From contig JAAVEA010000026.1 in assembly GCA_014801535.1 (NCBI GenBank), forward strand, positions 1 through 64,000: a DNA stretch of 64,000 nucleotides. The letters run 5' to 3'. Source of the DNA: Bacteroides sp. GTDB taxonomy: Bacteria; Bacteroidota; Bacteroidia; Bacteroidales; Muribaculaceae. The translations under genes were made by a program, and so were the position numbers. The notes under the pieces are model-generated. The model worked only from the letters and a program-made list of their open reading frames with translations. It was not told the origin of the DNA and did no database searches. This document shows, piece by piece, positions 47,731 through 57,543 of the stretch (position 1 is its first letter; each line of letters starts with the position of its first letter).

Positions 47731-48969
47731 ATGGCAATTATCGTTTTAATCACAGACGCGTTCCCCTACGGAAGCGTGACGGAAAACAGCTTTATCTCTC
47801 CCGAGGTTGAAGCCCTGTCAAATGCATTCGACAGAGTGATAATAGCCCCGATCAGAAAGATTAGAGAAGAACTTGATGTGAAGTCACTTCCCGCGAACGT
47901 TGAGCTCAGCAATTCCCTGCTCATAAAGCCCTCCCTTATAAGAAAATTTGATGGACTCAAGAGGTACCTTAAGCCGGTATTATACGATCTGAAACATTCT
48001 GACAGCTCTTTTAGGGAGGTAGTGGCATATTCATCTTACGTAGGCATCTGTCTTAAAAATATCTGTAGGCTTATCCGTGAGGAGAAGTTAGATTTGGAGA
48101 ATACCCTTTTCTATACATTCTGGTTCAATTTCACCACAGCCGCGCTTTCACTCATAAAGGGGGCGAAAGTAATAACGCGCACGCATGGATATGACTTATA
48201 TGAGGATAGGTATTTCATCAGCCCATGGTGGAGAAAGCGGAGCCTGGATATGTTGGCCGGGTGTTACACTGTTTCGGGAGCAGGGAGGAAATACCTTCTC
48301 CAGCGTTATCCCTACTATTCGGATAAGATATTTCTTAGCAAACTGGGAACCCCGGCACACGAGGGCAGAAACCCGGATAATGATGTTGATGCCGATGGCT
48401 CCTCATCAGCTCCCGCCCGTGAACTTTCACTACTTGGAGTTGCAAGAGTGTCGCCTGAAAAGGGTGTGAAGGAACAATTTGAACTGATAAGGGAATATGC
48501 CCGCAACAATCGCGACAAGAGGATAAGGTATGTGCATATCGGCGATGGAATCCTGATGGATCAGCTCCGTGCAATGGCAACCGAAGTTCCCGAAAATCTT
48601 TCTGTTGAACTTAAAGGTGCATTACACAATTCGGAGGTGCATGAGATTATGCGCACTACCCATTTCGACAGCATGATACTTCTGAGCCATTCGGAGGGAG
48701 GATGCCCGATTGCAATATGCGAAGCCCTTAGCTATGGAATCCCCTGCATAGCCACATCTGTTGGCGGAATCACCGAGATGCTGAATCATGGCGGAGGTGT
48801 CCTGCTCAACCCCGACCCTGATTTCGACTCATTTAGCGATGCAATAAAACTGATAGAGGGAGAGCCGACACTTTATAGGGAGAGGGCATATCAAACATGG
48901 GAATGCCGGTATAAGGCGGAAGACCTCAGACTCCGTTTTGCAAAGGAAATAAGGAGTCTCATCGACTGA
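47731..48969 (+). CDS. Glycosyltransferase family 1/4-like
   Basis: RELSLLGVARVSPEKGVKEQFELI...LLSHSEGGCPIAICEALSYGIPCIATSVGGITEML. Confidence 0.9.
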   Translation: MAIIVLITDAFPYGSVTENSFISPEVEALSNAFDRVIIAPIRKIREELDVKSLPANVELSNSLLIKPSLIRKFDGLKRYLKPVLYDLKHSDSSFREVVAYSSYVGICLKNICRLIREEKLDLENTLFYTFWFNFTTAALSLIKGAKVITRTHGYDLYEDRYFISPWWRKRSLDMLAGCYTVSGAGRKYLLQRYPYYSDKIFLSKLGTPAHEGRNPDNDVDADGSSSAPARELSLLGVARVSPEKGVKEQFELIREYARNNRDKRIRYVHIGDGILMDQLRAMATEVPENLSVELKGALHNSEVHEIMRTTHFDSMILLSHSEGGCPIAICEALSYGIPCIATSVGGITEMLNHGGGVLLNPDPDFDSFSDAIKLIEGEPTLYRERAYQTWECRYKAEDLRLRFAKEIRSLID

Positions 48970-48974
48970 ACCAT

Positions 48975-50048
48975 TCAAATGCTTTCCCTCTTTCCAATAA
49001 ATTTATGAGCCAAACGCCACAGGATCAGTGACTTCATTATTGTGTCGCGTATTTTTGTCTTTAAAAGCAATCCTTCTTTCAATGGCATTCCCCTTTTGAG
49101 AAGAGAGTATTCGGCAAGTAGGGATTGGTCGAATGAGTGGAACACCTGCGCCGAGAGGTAATCAAGTTCCTTTATATAATATGCCGAGATTTCATCAGAA
49201 GACACCCCATAGTGCTTTCTCAATCTTTCAGTAAGAATTAGGTTCCCCTTATGCTGTCTGAATTTCTTCCCGAAATCAGTCTGATGTGAGATTGAATCGG
49301 GGGTGACGCTGTAATGCAGGGTCACCTCAGGAAGATATGCCACTTTTCCCAAAGCGGCCATGGAAGTCATAATCTGAAAATCCTCGCCTGTGTATTCCGG
49401 GTCACAAAAAAGGTCAGGATAACTTTTCATTTCCGACATTATCAGATCGCGACGATACATTGCCGTGCATAGATGGATCATTGCAATGGAATCATGGAGA
49501 AGAATCCTCCTCAACATCCCGCCCTTTTCCGAGATGACAATACCCCCTTTTTCCGAGATAACAGGCAGAGCATTCCTCTCACCTCTCCCGGCTATCTCGC
49601 TTATATGATCAAATCTCCCCTTCCGATCTTCCGATATCCTTACGTTCCCTCCATCAATGTCGCAGCATCGCCAGTCGGTATGAATTATGGAGACTCCCGG
49701 ATACTCCTCCATAACCTCATATTCCTTCCGCAGTTTCCCTGCATCTACCCAAAAATCATCGCCGGCACAGTCTGCAAGATACTTTCCCCGGCTATCAATT
49801 ATGCACTGAAAATAATTCCTTACCACCCCAAGGTTATGATCCCTGCGGAAATATCTGATCTTATCAGGATACCTCTCCGCGTACTTACGGCAAATCTTTT
49901 CAGTGTTGTCGGTAGAACAGTCATCTCCTATTATAATTTCGTATGGGTGCCTTATTTTCTGCATGAGTATGGAATCAAGAGTGCGTCCTATTGTCTTCTC
50001 CTGATTGTAGGTTACAACTATAACTGATATTTCAATCCTCTTTTCCAT
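48975..50048 (-). CDS. Glycosyltransferase family 2
   Basis: ISVIVVTYNQEKTIGRTLDSILMQKIRHPYEIIIGDDCSTDNT. Confidence 0.93.
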   Translation of the reverse strand: MEKRIEISVIVVTYNQEKTIGRTLDSILMQKIRHPYEIIIGDDCSTDNTEKICRKYAERYPDKIRYFRRDHNLGVVRNYFQCIIDSRGKYLADCAGDDFWVDAGKLRKEYEVMEEYPGVSIIHTDWRCCDIDGGNVRISEDRKGRFDHISEIAGRGERNALPVISEKGGIVISEKGGMLRRILLHDSIAMIHLCTAMYRRDLIMSEMKSYPDLFCDPEYTGEDFQIMTSMAALGKVAYLPEVTLHYSVTPDSISHQTDFGKKFRQHKGNLILTERLRKHYGVSSDEISAYYIKELDYLSAQVFHSFDQSLLAEYSLLKRGMPLKEGLLLKTKIRDTIMKSLILWRLAHKFIGKRESI

Positions 50049-50634
50049 GACTTATACAGTAATGAGATTCATCTGCGCTTCTGAACAGGGCTTCATCGCC
50101 TCCCCCTGGTTCATCGCCATAAACCGTGAGATAAAAGTTCTCCCTCTCCCCTTCTAAATCAATTAATCTTCTCAGTTTCTCCTCACCGTGACAATTTAGA
50201 GACGCGAAACATCCGTCAATATTTCCGTCAAAATCAACAGATGTTTTTGTACATATAAGCTTCACGCCTAATTTGCGTGCTATCTCTTCCATCCAGAGGT
50301 CAAGACTGGCCGAGACAATATACACTTTATCTCCTTCACTCTTATGTCTCTTTAACTTTGAAACGACATCTTCTCTATAATCAGGCATAAAATCCGCACC
50401 CTTTGCTTCAACGGTTGTCTTCTTCAATCCCTTATAGAGAAATGAATAAAGCTTCTCTTTGGCCTTGGAGCCTGAAATCACACCCAACTTCCATGCCACA
50501 AGCCAAGGGGAGGCAAGGAGTATTCCGCGAATGAGCCTCAGGTCTCCCAAGGAATATCGCGCGAAGTTGATGAAGGTGTCTTCTTGCGTAAGGGTGCCGT
50601 CGAAGTCGAAAACAGTTACTTTCCTCTTCTCCAT
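50032..50634 (-). CDS. HAD-superfamily (IB-like) phosphatase
   Basis: VFDFDGTLTQEDTF; VYIVSASLDLWMEEIARKLGVKLICTK; YGDEPGGGDEALF. Confidence 0.88.
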   Translation of the reverse strand: MEKRKVTVFDFDGTLTQEDTFINFARYSLGDLRLIRGILLASPWLVAWKLGVISGSKAKEKLYSFLYKGLKKTTVEAKGADFMPDYREDVVSKLKRHKSEGDKVYIVSASLDLWMEEIARKLGVKLICTKTSVDFDGNIDGCFASLNCHGEEKLRRLIDLEGERENFYLTVYGDEPGGGDEALFRSADESHYCISHGKED

Positions 50635-50639
50635 ATCCT

Positions 50640-52388
50640 CTATTCTCCTTCTGATGGGTTGTAACGGTAACTCTCCAACGACTGGTGCAGTCTACTCATT
50701 TTTTTATCAAGACTCCTATATTGATCATCGTTCAGAATAATTACCGGTTCGCATCCATGATAATAATAGAGAGCTGTCGCTTCCTTCCCTTCCGGCACAC
50801 TGTCTCTGCGGATAAACTTCACCCTCTCTTCATCCAGATGTCGTTTCATCTGAACCGGAAGGCTGCCACACACCGTCACCTTCTCCTCTTTGCATGATTC
50901 GAAAAGATAACGCAGATAACTCCCTCTCGTCACTTCTGTTGCCAGAGAGGTCGTAAAAGTGAATATCCCTGCGCATACCGTCAGAATAGACAATGCAGTG
51001 CCACATCTCTTTACTTCCTTACGACATTGCGAAGCTACTAAAAATATAACTCCGAAAAGCCATAACTGACAGATATAGCGAGCCCACCAGGTCTGCTCGA
51101 AAATAAAGCAACTCAAAAGGACACATACAGCAATATACCATACGACACCTTTCAGTTTTGAAGCTATTCTAAACGATATGAATAAGCTTAAAAGAAGAAT
51201 GAAGGGCATAAATATAGTGAACCCACCGGCCCTTTGGTCATAGATCGGAAATGACACGGAAATAAGAGAAACAAAAAAGTTGGTCACCCTATCGGCTCCA
51301 TGAAAAATATCGGGAGTATTGTCTGACATTATATCCACAGCTCCGGCACCCATAAGGGGATATAACGGGTGTCCGCAGTGCAGCATGTTCGTTATGTAGG
51401 GATGATAAGCTAAAACACTTCCTACTGCAAGAGCACATAGTGATACCAGAAACAATCTCTTTAGAGCAATGAAATCTCTTTTTATGCAGACCCAGAGGTA
51501 AGCAAGAATCATCCATAACCCGGCCTCGAAGAAGAAATTGAATTTTGTACCCATTGCCATAACAAGGGTCATTCCCAACATTATATAACCCACAGCTCTA
51601 CGATATCCTTTTCCTGAACTCATCAGATAGAAACCCAATAGGGCCATAATCAGATAAAGATACTTGTAGAAGTCTATATAGAATGTTACCATCTGGGAAA
51701 TAACCACCGGATTCGACACGATTGCAATGGTTAGCCATACGCATTTCTTTCTACTCCAGCCTGAATCAGGTTCCGGGTCTTTGACAAATCGGCTTGCCGG
51801 ATTTTCTCTCAGGAAAGCATAGACACCGAAAGCAACAGCCATTACCATTATCAGATTGACTCCTTTCCCCATCTCTATCTTACCCGTGAAACATCCGACA
51901 GATGCTTCAGCAATTTCAATGGCCTTGGCATAATGCAAGGACCACAGGCTAACCGGAACAGATGCTTCATTATTAGCTATCAAAGGATTCCAACCTTCCA
52001 TAAGAGCAGCTACAATCTCCTGATGATAACGGAGTCCGTCGTAAGAATGATCATACAATAAACCTGCAATCAAAACGCTTCCAACAATTATAAGGAGAAC
52101 TGCCGCAATCCAGCCGGTGCGGCGATCTTTCATACGTATGTCGCCCACAGACGCTCCCACCACAATTCCGGCAAGCACTGCCATAGGAAATACATATTCA
52201 GTTATGGAAACGCCAAAGTAAAAAGGGATAACTGAAAAAACATAACAGAAAAAGACGCATCCGAGCAAGGAGATCGACACTCTCCATGCCGCTTCCCCTT
52301 TTCCTACGCCATGATTGTTTGAATCCTCTATTTTTTCCACTTTCTGTATTATTAGAGGTAAATTATTAAAATGAAAGTGATTAACCAA
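50640..52388 (-). CDS. Polytopic membrane protein, GT-C-like, function uncertain
   Basis: Many TM helices; DHSYDGLRYHQEIVAALMEGWNPL acidic loop motif typical of GT-C enzymes. Confidence 0.65.
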   Translation of the reverse strand: MVNHFHFNNLPLIIQKVEKIEDSNNHGVGKGEAAWRVSISLLGCVFFCYVFSVIPFYFGVSITEYVFPMAVLAGIVVGASVGDIRMKDRRTGWIAAVLLIIVGSVLIAGLLYDHSYDGLRYHQEIVAALMEGWNPLIANNEASVPVSLWSLHYAKAIEIAEASVGCFTGKIEMGKGVNLIMVMAVAFGVYAFLRENPASRFVKDPEPDSGWSRKKCVWLTIAIVSNPVVISQMVTFYIDFYKYLYLIMALLGFYLMSSGKGYRRAVGYIMLGMTLVMAMGTKFNFFFEAGLWMILAYLWVCIKRDFIALKRLFLVSLCALAVGSVLAYHPYITNMLHCGHPLYPLMGAGAVDIMSDNTPDIFHGADRVTNFFVSLISVSFPIYDQRAGGFTIFMPFILLLSLFISFRIASKLKGVVWYIAVCVLLSCFIFEQTWWARYICQLWLFGVIFLVASQCRKEVKRCGTALSILTVCAGIFTFTTSLATEVTRGSYLRYLFESCKEEKVTVCGSLPVQMKRHLDEERVKFIRRDSVPEGKEATALYYYHGCEPVIILNDDQYRSLDKKMSRLHQSLESYRYNPSEGE

Positions 52389-53245
52389 ATAGCCCCAGTT
52401 ATCAGCAACGGAGGGTCGCTGTAGGCAATCTTCGTCGGACTCCCGGACCGGTTCTCCACAATCGTGAGCTGAAGGTATCTCAGAATGCCGAACAATACGG
52501 GCAACGCCGTGATATAAAGATATTCCGAATCGGGACCTTTCCCATATTTGGGCTGAAGTGTGTACATAATGTATCCTATTATCAGCACGGCTCCTAACAG
52601 AGAGAGAGCCGAATTAAGGAATGGCACAGTGTAACCTGACACGCTTCTTCTCCCCTCCTGTTTTTCTGAACATTCCACCAGAACCACTTCGTGACGGCGT
52701 TTGGCAAGCGCAAGAAAGAGGGCAAGGAGAAAGACCATTATCACAATCCATTGCGAAAGCCATATCTGTGACGCAACTCCTCCCATGACAACCCTTAACA
52801 CAAAACCAATCGCAACTATCATCACGTCAACAAGCACAACGTGTTTAAGAGCAACACAATATAGAATATTCAAGGATAAGTAAACAGCTATTATCACCGT
52901 GCAACCCCACGGGAGGGTAAGTATGGAAACAATCAACGATAGAAGTGCGGCAATGGCTCCTGAAATCAACGCCTCTACAGGACTGACCATGCCTGATGCA
53001 ACCGGCCGTTTACATTTAATGGGATCGAGACGGTCATATTTGCTGTCGAGCACGTCATTGAGACAATATACTGAAGAGGAGACAAGGCAGAAGGAGATTG
53101 CCGCCAATATTGAATTTATCCAGCATTCTGTATCAAGGAGCCTTCCACCGAATATCATGGCCAAAAACACCACGCCGTTCTTTATCCACTGATGCGGACG
53201 CAGAAGACGCATTATCCCTTTCCACTTCACATTATTATCTTTCAT
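52352..53245 (-). CDS. UbiA-family prenyltransferase, decaprenyl-phosphate phosphoribosyltransferase-like
   Basis: LLRPHQWIKNGVVFLAMIFGG; YCLNDVLDSKYDRLDPIKCKRPVASG; RHEVV. Confidence 0.9.
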   Translation of the reverse strand: MKDNNVKWKGIMRLLRPHQWIKNGVVFLAMIFGGRLLDTECWINSILAAISFCLVSSSVYCLNDVLDSKYDRLDPIKCKRPVASGMVSPVEALISGAIAALLSLIVSILTLPWGCTVIIAVYLSLNILYCVALKHVVLVDVMIVAIGFVLRVVMGGVASQIWLSQWIVIMVFLLALFLALAKRRHEVVLVECSEKQEGRRSVSGYTVPFLNSALSLLGAVLIIGYIMYTLQPKYGKGPDSEYLYITALPVLFGILRYLQLTIVENRSGSPTKIAYSDPPLLITGAIWLITFILIIYL

Positions 53246-53414
53246 AAACGTAACTCTTCTTGTAAGATGCTTTTCACTGCAAATTTACAAAATAAATTTT
53301 CAAAATCTTCTGCTTAACATTTGTTTTTAGTATCTTTGTAGATTATAGACCTTTTCGCTTCATTATTATCACTTCTTGAATAAGGATGAATCGTCCACTT
53401 GACAAGCAATAAAT

Positions 53415-54968
53415 ATGGAAGAATTAAGATATCCTTTAGGAATACAGACTTTCTCTCGAATTATCGAAGGTGGCTATGCATACGTTGATAAGAGTATGTT
53501 TATCCCTCCATTGATAAAGGCGGCCACCTCTATCTTTCTCAGCCGTCCGAGAAGGTTCGGGAAAAGCCTCACTCTCTCCATGCTCCATTCTTTTTTCAAT
53601 TGCGAAAGGGAGCTTTTCAAGGGTCTTGCCATCGAGGAGATGGATGTAGAATGGGTGAAACGACCTGTCCTTCACTTCGATTTCAATGCTGAGGATTACC
53701 TTCGCCCCGACGGTTTGGAACTGATTATCAATAGATATCTGTCGAAATATGAAAAAATATATGGAATAACCGACATTGACAACTCATTATCAGGAAGATT
53801 TGCAAAGCTAATAGAGACAGCAGAGTTAGCCGAAGGTCAACAGCCTGCCATTTTATTTGATGAATACGACAAGCCTTTGTTGGGAATCGAGGATAAGCCT
53901 GAACTGTTTGAAAAGAACCAGTCCATCCTGAAAGGTTTCTTCGGAGTCCTCAAATCTATGGAGAGGCATATATTTTTCGCTATGCTGACTGGTGTGGCAA
54001 GGTTTAATAAGGTTTCCATTTTCAGCGATTTGAACAACCTCCGCGATATATCCTTGGAGAACGAGTTTGCGGATATATGTGGCTGGACTCAGGAGGAACT
54101 GGAGAAAAATTATGGTCCGGGAATCAAAAAACTTGCCGACCGACACTCAATCTCTTTTGAGGAGACGATCGACAGGTTGCACCATTTTTATGACGGTTAT
54201 AAATTCGCTCCTTACGGAAGCCGTCTTTATAATCCGTTCAGCGTGCTTAACGCACTGGCTAAAGTGGAATTCGGGAAATATTGGTTTCAGACGGGCACTC
54301 CTACTTTCCTTGCAAAAAGAATTATGAAGAACAAGCTTCTCCTCCCCTCGCTCAACAGCCAATGGGTGGAGCAGACGGAGCTGGAGGCGGTAGGAATGAA
54401 TGACAACAACCCAATTCCATTACTATTCCAGACCGGTTATCTTACAATCAAGGATTCCGACGGCTACGAGATGGAGCTTCACTTCCCCAATGAGGAGGTC
54501 GAGACAGGCTTCGCACAGCAACTCACCAAACTTTATCTCCCTGAATTGGCCGACCTGAACGGTGTGTTCGGTCTCCGCAAGTTCCGCCTGGATCTCCGTG
54601 CCGGAAAGATTGAGGACTTTATGTTGCGTCTGCAGACAATGATAAAGGATATTCCTTACGAAAAGCATGATGAACAACTTTATCAAAACGTGATTTACCT
54701 GCTTTTCACGCTTCTCGGCACCGATGCCAGAATGGAGGAACATTCCAACAAGGGAAGAACAGACCTTACCATCAGGATGAAGGATTATATCTATATATTT
54801 GAATTCAAATATAACAGATCATCAGCCGAGGCTATGAAGCAGATTCATGATAGAGATTATGCGGGACGCTTTGCGATGACAGAGAAAACAATCTTCCTTA
54901 TCGGAGCCAATTTCTCCAAGGAGGAAAGAGGACTTAAAGATTGGATCATAGAAAGAGTTGATCGCTGA
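53415..54968 (+). CDS. AAA-ATPase-like / PD-(D/E)XK nuclease-superfamily protein
   Basis: YPLGIQTFSRIIEGGYAYVDKSMFIPPLI; SRPRRFGKSLTLSMLHSFF; C-terminal GRTDLTIRMKDYIYIFEFKYNRSSAEAMKQI. Confidence 0.93.
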   Translation: MEELRYPLGIQTFSRIIEGGYAYVDKSMFIPPLIKAATSIFLSRPRRFGKSLTLSMLHSFFNCERELFKGLAIEEMDVEWVKRPVLHFDFNAEDYLRPDGLELIINRYLSKYEKIYGITDIDNSLSGRFAKLIETAELAEGQQPAILFDEYDKPLLGIEDKPELFEKNQSILKGFFGVLKSMERHIFFAMLTGVARFNKVSIFSDLNNLRDISLENEFADICGWTQEELEKNYGPGIKKLADRHSISFEETIDRLHHFYDGYKFAPYGSRLYNPFSVLNALAKVEFGKYWFQTGTPTFLAKRIMKNKLLLPSLNSQWVEQTELEAVGMNDNNPIPLLFQTGYLTIKDSDGYEMELHFPNEEVETGFAQQLTKLYLPELADLNGVFGLRKFRLDLRAGKIEDFMLRLQTMIKDIPYEKHDEQLYQNVIYLLFTLLGTDARMEEHSNKGRTDLTIRMKDYIYIFEFKYNRSSAEAMKQIHDRDYAGRFAMTEKTIFLIGANFSKEERGLKDWIIERVDR

Positions 54969-54977
54969 ATATAGAAT

Positions 54978-56048
54978 ATGCAACTTAACCCTAAAAAAAT
55001 AGTAGGAAGTTTGGGTCGTAGATATGGGGGACATAAATTCCAAAAAGTCAGAAAGGCTTACTATGACTCGATCAGGATAAGCAAGGACTTGATTGGAACA
55101 GTTGCCGTGTTCCTCAAATTGAAGGCTCCATGGTCTCTTGACAAGGACGTTGATAAAAAACTCTATCATGACCGTGAGGAGAAAGTGACTAAAACTGGTG
55201 TGATATGCATGCTTGACGGAGCCATATATCACGGTGGTCTCACCGACCGGTTAAGAGGCATTCTAACCGCATATCGAGAAAGCAAGAAAAAAGGGTTGCC
55301 ATTCTATATCCTATGGAATGATTCTTTTAATCTGTCAGATTATCTTCTTCATACCACATTCGACTGGCGAATCTCGGAGGAGGAAATCAGCCGATCACGG
55401 AAAAATTCAAGGGTCGTAGTGATCGACGACATGACGCCCCGTCAAAGTCTATGGCGCATGAGGGCAGCCCTTCTATCTCCTCCGCGACAATTGCATCTTT
55501 ACACTAATGCAGACAGCGCGATAGGAGAATACGCAGAACTTTTCCCAAAGCTTTTCCGCCCTTCCAAACGGCTTCAGGATGCCATAGACAGACATAAACA
55601 GAAACTGGGAGATAATTACTGGGTGTTCACTACCCGCTTCCTAACACTTTTGGGCGACTTCAACGATTGGTCCGGAATAGTGTTACCGGATGAAGAGAAA
55701 GAGAGACTGATGAAAAAAGTGGCCAATGAGATAGAATTTTTATCTAAAGGGCGTCCGGAGGGTACGGGAATCATGGTTACAAGTGATAGCAGAAGCTTTC
55801 TGGAGTATATCAAAAAAGGGAATCCTGATCTATATGTGGTAGAAGGAAAAATTCGTCACATTGATCTTGACAAAGATGCCTCCCCGGAGGACCTTGATGA
55901 CTCCACCATGAAAACATTTGTTGACCAATTACTTATAATGGGAGCTGACAAAGTGGTAAGGATGCGCACAGAAGGGATGTATGCTTCCGGGTTCGCACGG
56001 TTCGCTGCCGAAGTGGGGAAAGCCGAATTTATTGATCATATCTTTTAG
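54978..56048 (+). CDS. Putative glycosyltransferase (fucosyltransferase-like)
   Basis: GAIYHGGLTDRLRGILTAYRESKKKGLPFYILW resembles GGLGDRLRGI nucleotide-sugar motifs; between GT-locus genes. Confidence 0.55.
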   Translation: MQLNPKKIVGSLGRRYGGHKFQKVRKAYYDSIRISKDLIGTVAVFLKLKAPWSLDKDVDKKLYHDREEKVTKTGVICMLDGAIYHGGLTDRLRGILTAYRESKKKGLPFYILWNDSFNLSDYLLHTTFDWRISEEEISRSRKNSRVVVIDDMTPRQSLWRMRAALLSPPRQLHLYTNADSAIGEYAELFPKLFRPSKRLQDAIDRHKQKLGDNYWVFTTRFLTLLGDFNDWSGIVLPDEEKERLMKKVANEIEFLSKGRPEGTGIMVTSDSRSFLEYIKKGNPDLYVVEGKIRHIDLDKDASPEDLDDSTMKTFVDQLLIMGADKVVRMRTEGMYASGFARFAAEVGKAEFIDHIF

Positions 56049-56073
56049 AAACTGTTTTATATTCCAAAAGAGA

Positions 56074-57543
56074 ATGGCCGAGATTAAAGAGGAAAACAGC
56101 TATACCAATATTCTGAAAAGGCTTTCAGCATTCGGAGGAGTGCAGATATTCAATATCCTCCTCTCTCTTCTGCGCGGTAAATTCGTCGCCCTCTTTTTAG
56201 GGCCTGCCGGAATGGGGGTCGCCTCGCTTTACACCTCCTCTCTATCTCCTTTGCAGCAATTCTGCGGATTAGGGCTCAATTTAGCAGTAGTAAAGGAGAT
56301 TGCGGCCAACAAAGATAAGGAGACCTCCTTGAGAAGAGTCATGAGGGTTGCCTTACGGCTTCTTATCTTCACCTCCCTGTTAGGCACAGTGGTTACACTC
56401 GCAACCGCTTCCGTATGGAGTGAGTTCTCTTTCGGCAACTTCAACCACACATCAGCCTATCTCTGGCTTTCCATTTTTGTAGGTCTTTCCATAGCGGGTG
56501 CCGGTCTTTTGGCGTTGCTGCAAGGCTTGGGAGAAGTGAAACGGCTGTCGAAAGCCACCCTTGTGGGTGGCATGTCAGGACTTGTTTTCGGAGTACCCCT
56601 ATATTACTTTTTCGGACAACAAGGTATCGTGCCGGCAATGATTGCATTGGCTCTATCCTTGTTTCTCTTCTATTATATTTCTTTCAGAAAGGTATCACGC
56701 CACATACTCCGTCCTGAAGTAGGAGAAGAGTCGTCTAAAGAAGACAGAAAGCTTATCAAAGCCCTGCTATCAATGGGGTTTATCCTCTTAGTCGGTTCCT
56801 TGGCCGGACAGCTTATCACTTATCTTATAAATCTATATATCCGTATCTACGGTTCGTTAGACGATATCGGTCTGTTTCAGGGAGCGAATTCAATTACCAA
56901 TCAATACGTAGGCATGATAATGAGCGCACTTGCATTGGATTACTTTCCCCGGTTGTCGGCAGTTTGTAAAGACAATAGAGAGATGAGAAAGATTGTGAAC
57001 CGTCAGACGGAAATTGTAATGCTGGTCGCAACTCCACTGATAATCCTTCTTATCCTTACAGCCCCCTTGGTGATACGCCTCCTGCTTACCGAACAGTTTT
57101 TATCCATACTCCCTCTAATACGCTGGATGGGACTCGGAATGCTTATTCAGGCTTTGGCCTTTCCGCTGGGATATATATATGTGGCAAAAGACGACCGCAA
57201 GGCTTATATATGGATGGAATGTGTATGGGCCAACATCTGCTGGCTGGCATGCAGCGTAATATTCTATCACATTTTCGGATTGTTAGGTCTCGGCATAAGT
57301 CTGGTAGCCAGAGGAGTAATCGACATTATTATCAATTACGCCGTTTGCCGCCGGCGATATTCCTTCTCTTACAGCCGCGATGCGCTCAATGCAGTGACAC
57401 TGTCTCTGCTTCTGGCCTCAGCCACCTTTGCAATTTCATTATGGAACAATGCTCTGTCGTATATAGCTATGACCATTCTTCTTATCGCGGCATCCTTCTA
57501 TTCATTTCTTCTTCTTCGAGGAAAGATCAGGCGCCAGCCTTGA
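56074..57543 (+). CDS. O-antigen/polysaccharide flippase (Wzx-like, MATE/MOP superfamily)
   Basis: GGVQIFNILLSLLRGKFVALFLGPAGMGVASLYTSSLSPLQQFCGLGLNLAVVKEIA; ~12 TM; start at MAEIKEEN. Confidence 0.92.
   Translation: MAEIKEENSYTNILKRLSAFGGVQIFNILLSLLRGKFVALFLGPAGMGVASLYTSSLSPLQQFCGLGLNLAVVKEIAANKDKETSLRRVMRVALRLLIFTSLLGTVVTLATASVWSEFSFGNFNHTSAYLWLSIFVGLSIAGAGLLALLQGLGEVKRLSKATLVGGMSGLVFGVPLYYFFGQQGIVPAMIALALSLFLFYYISFRKVSRHILRPEVGEESSKEDRKLIKALLSMGFILLVGSLAGQLITYLINLYIRIYGSLDDIGLFQGANSITNQYVGMIMSALALDYFPRLSAVCKDNREMRKIVNRQTEIVMLVATPLIILLILTAPLVIRLLLTEQFLSILPLIRWMGLGMLIQALAFPLGYIYVAKDDRKAYIWMECVWANICWLACSVIFYHIFGLLGLGISLVARGVIDIIINYAVCRRRYSFSYSRDALNAVTLSLLLASATFAISLWNNALSYIAMTILLIAASFYSFLLLRGKIRRQP

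Noticed and set aside
49473-50027. 184-aa plus-strand ORF
   Set aside because: Antisense within GT2 gene with clear family motifs on the minus strand
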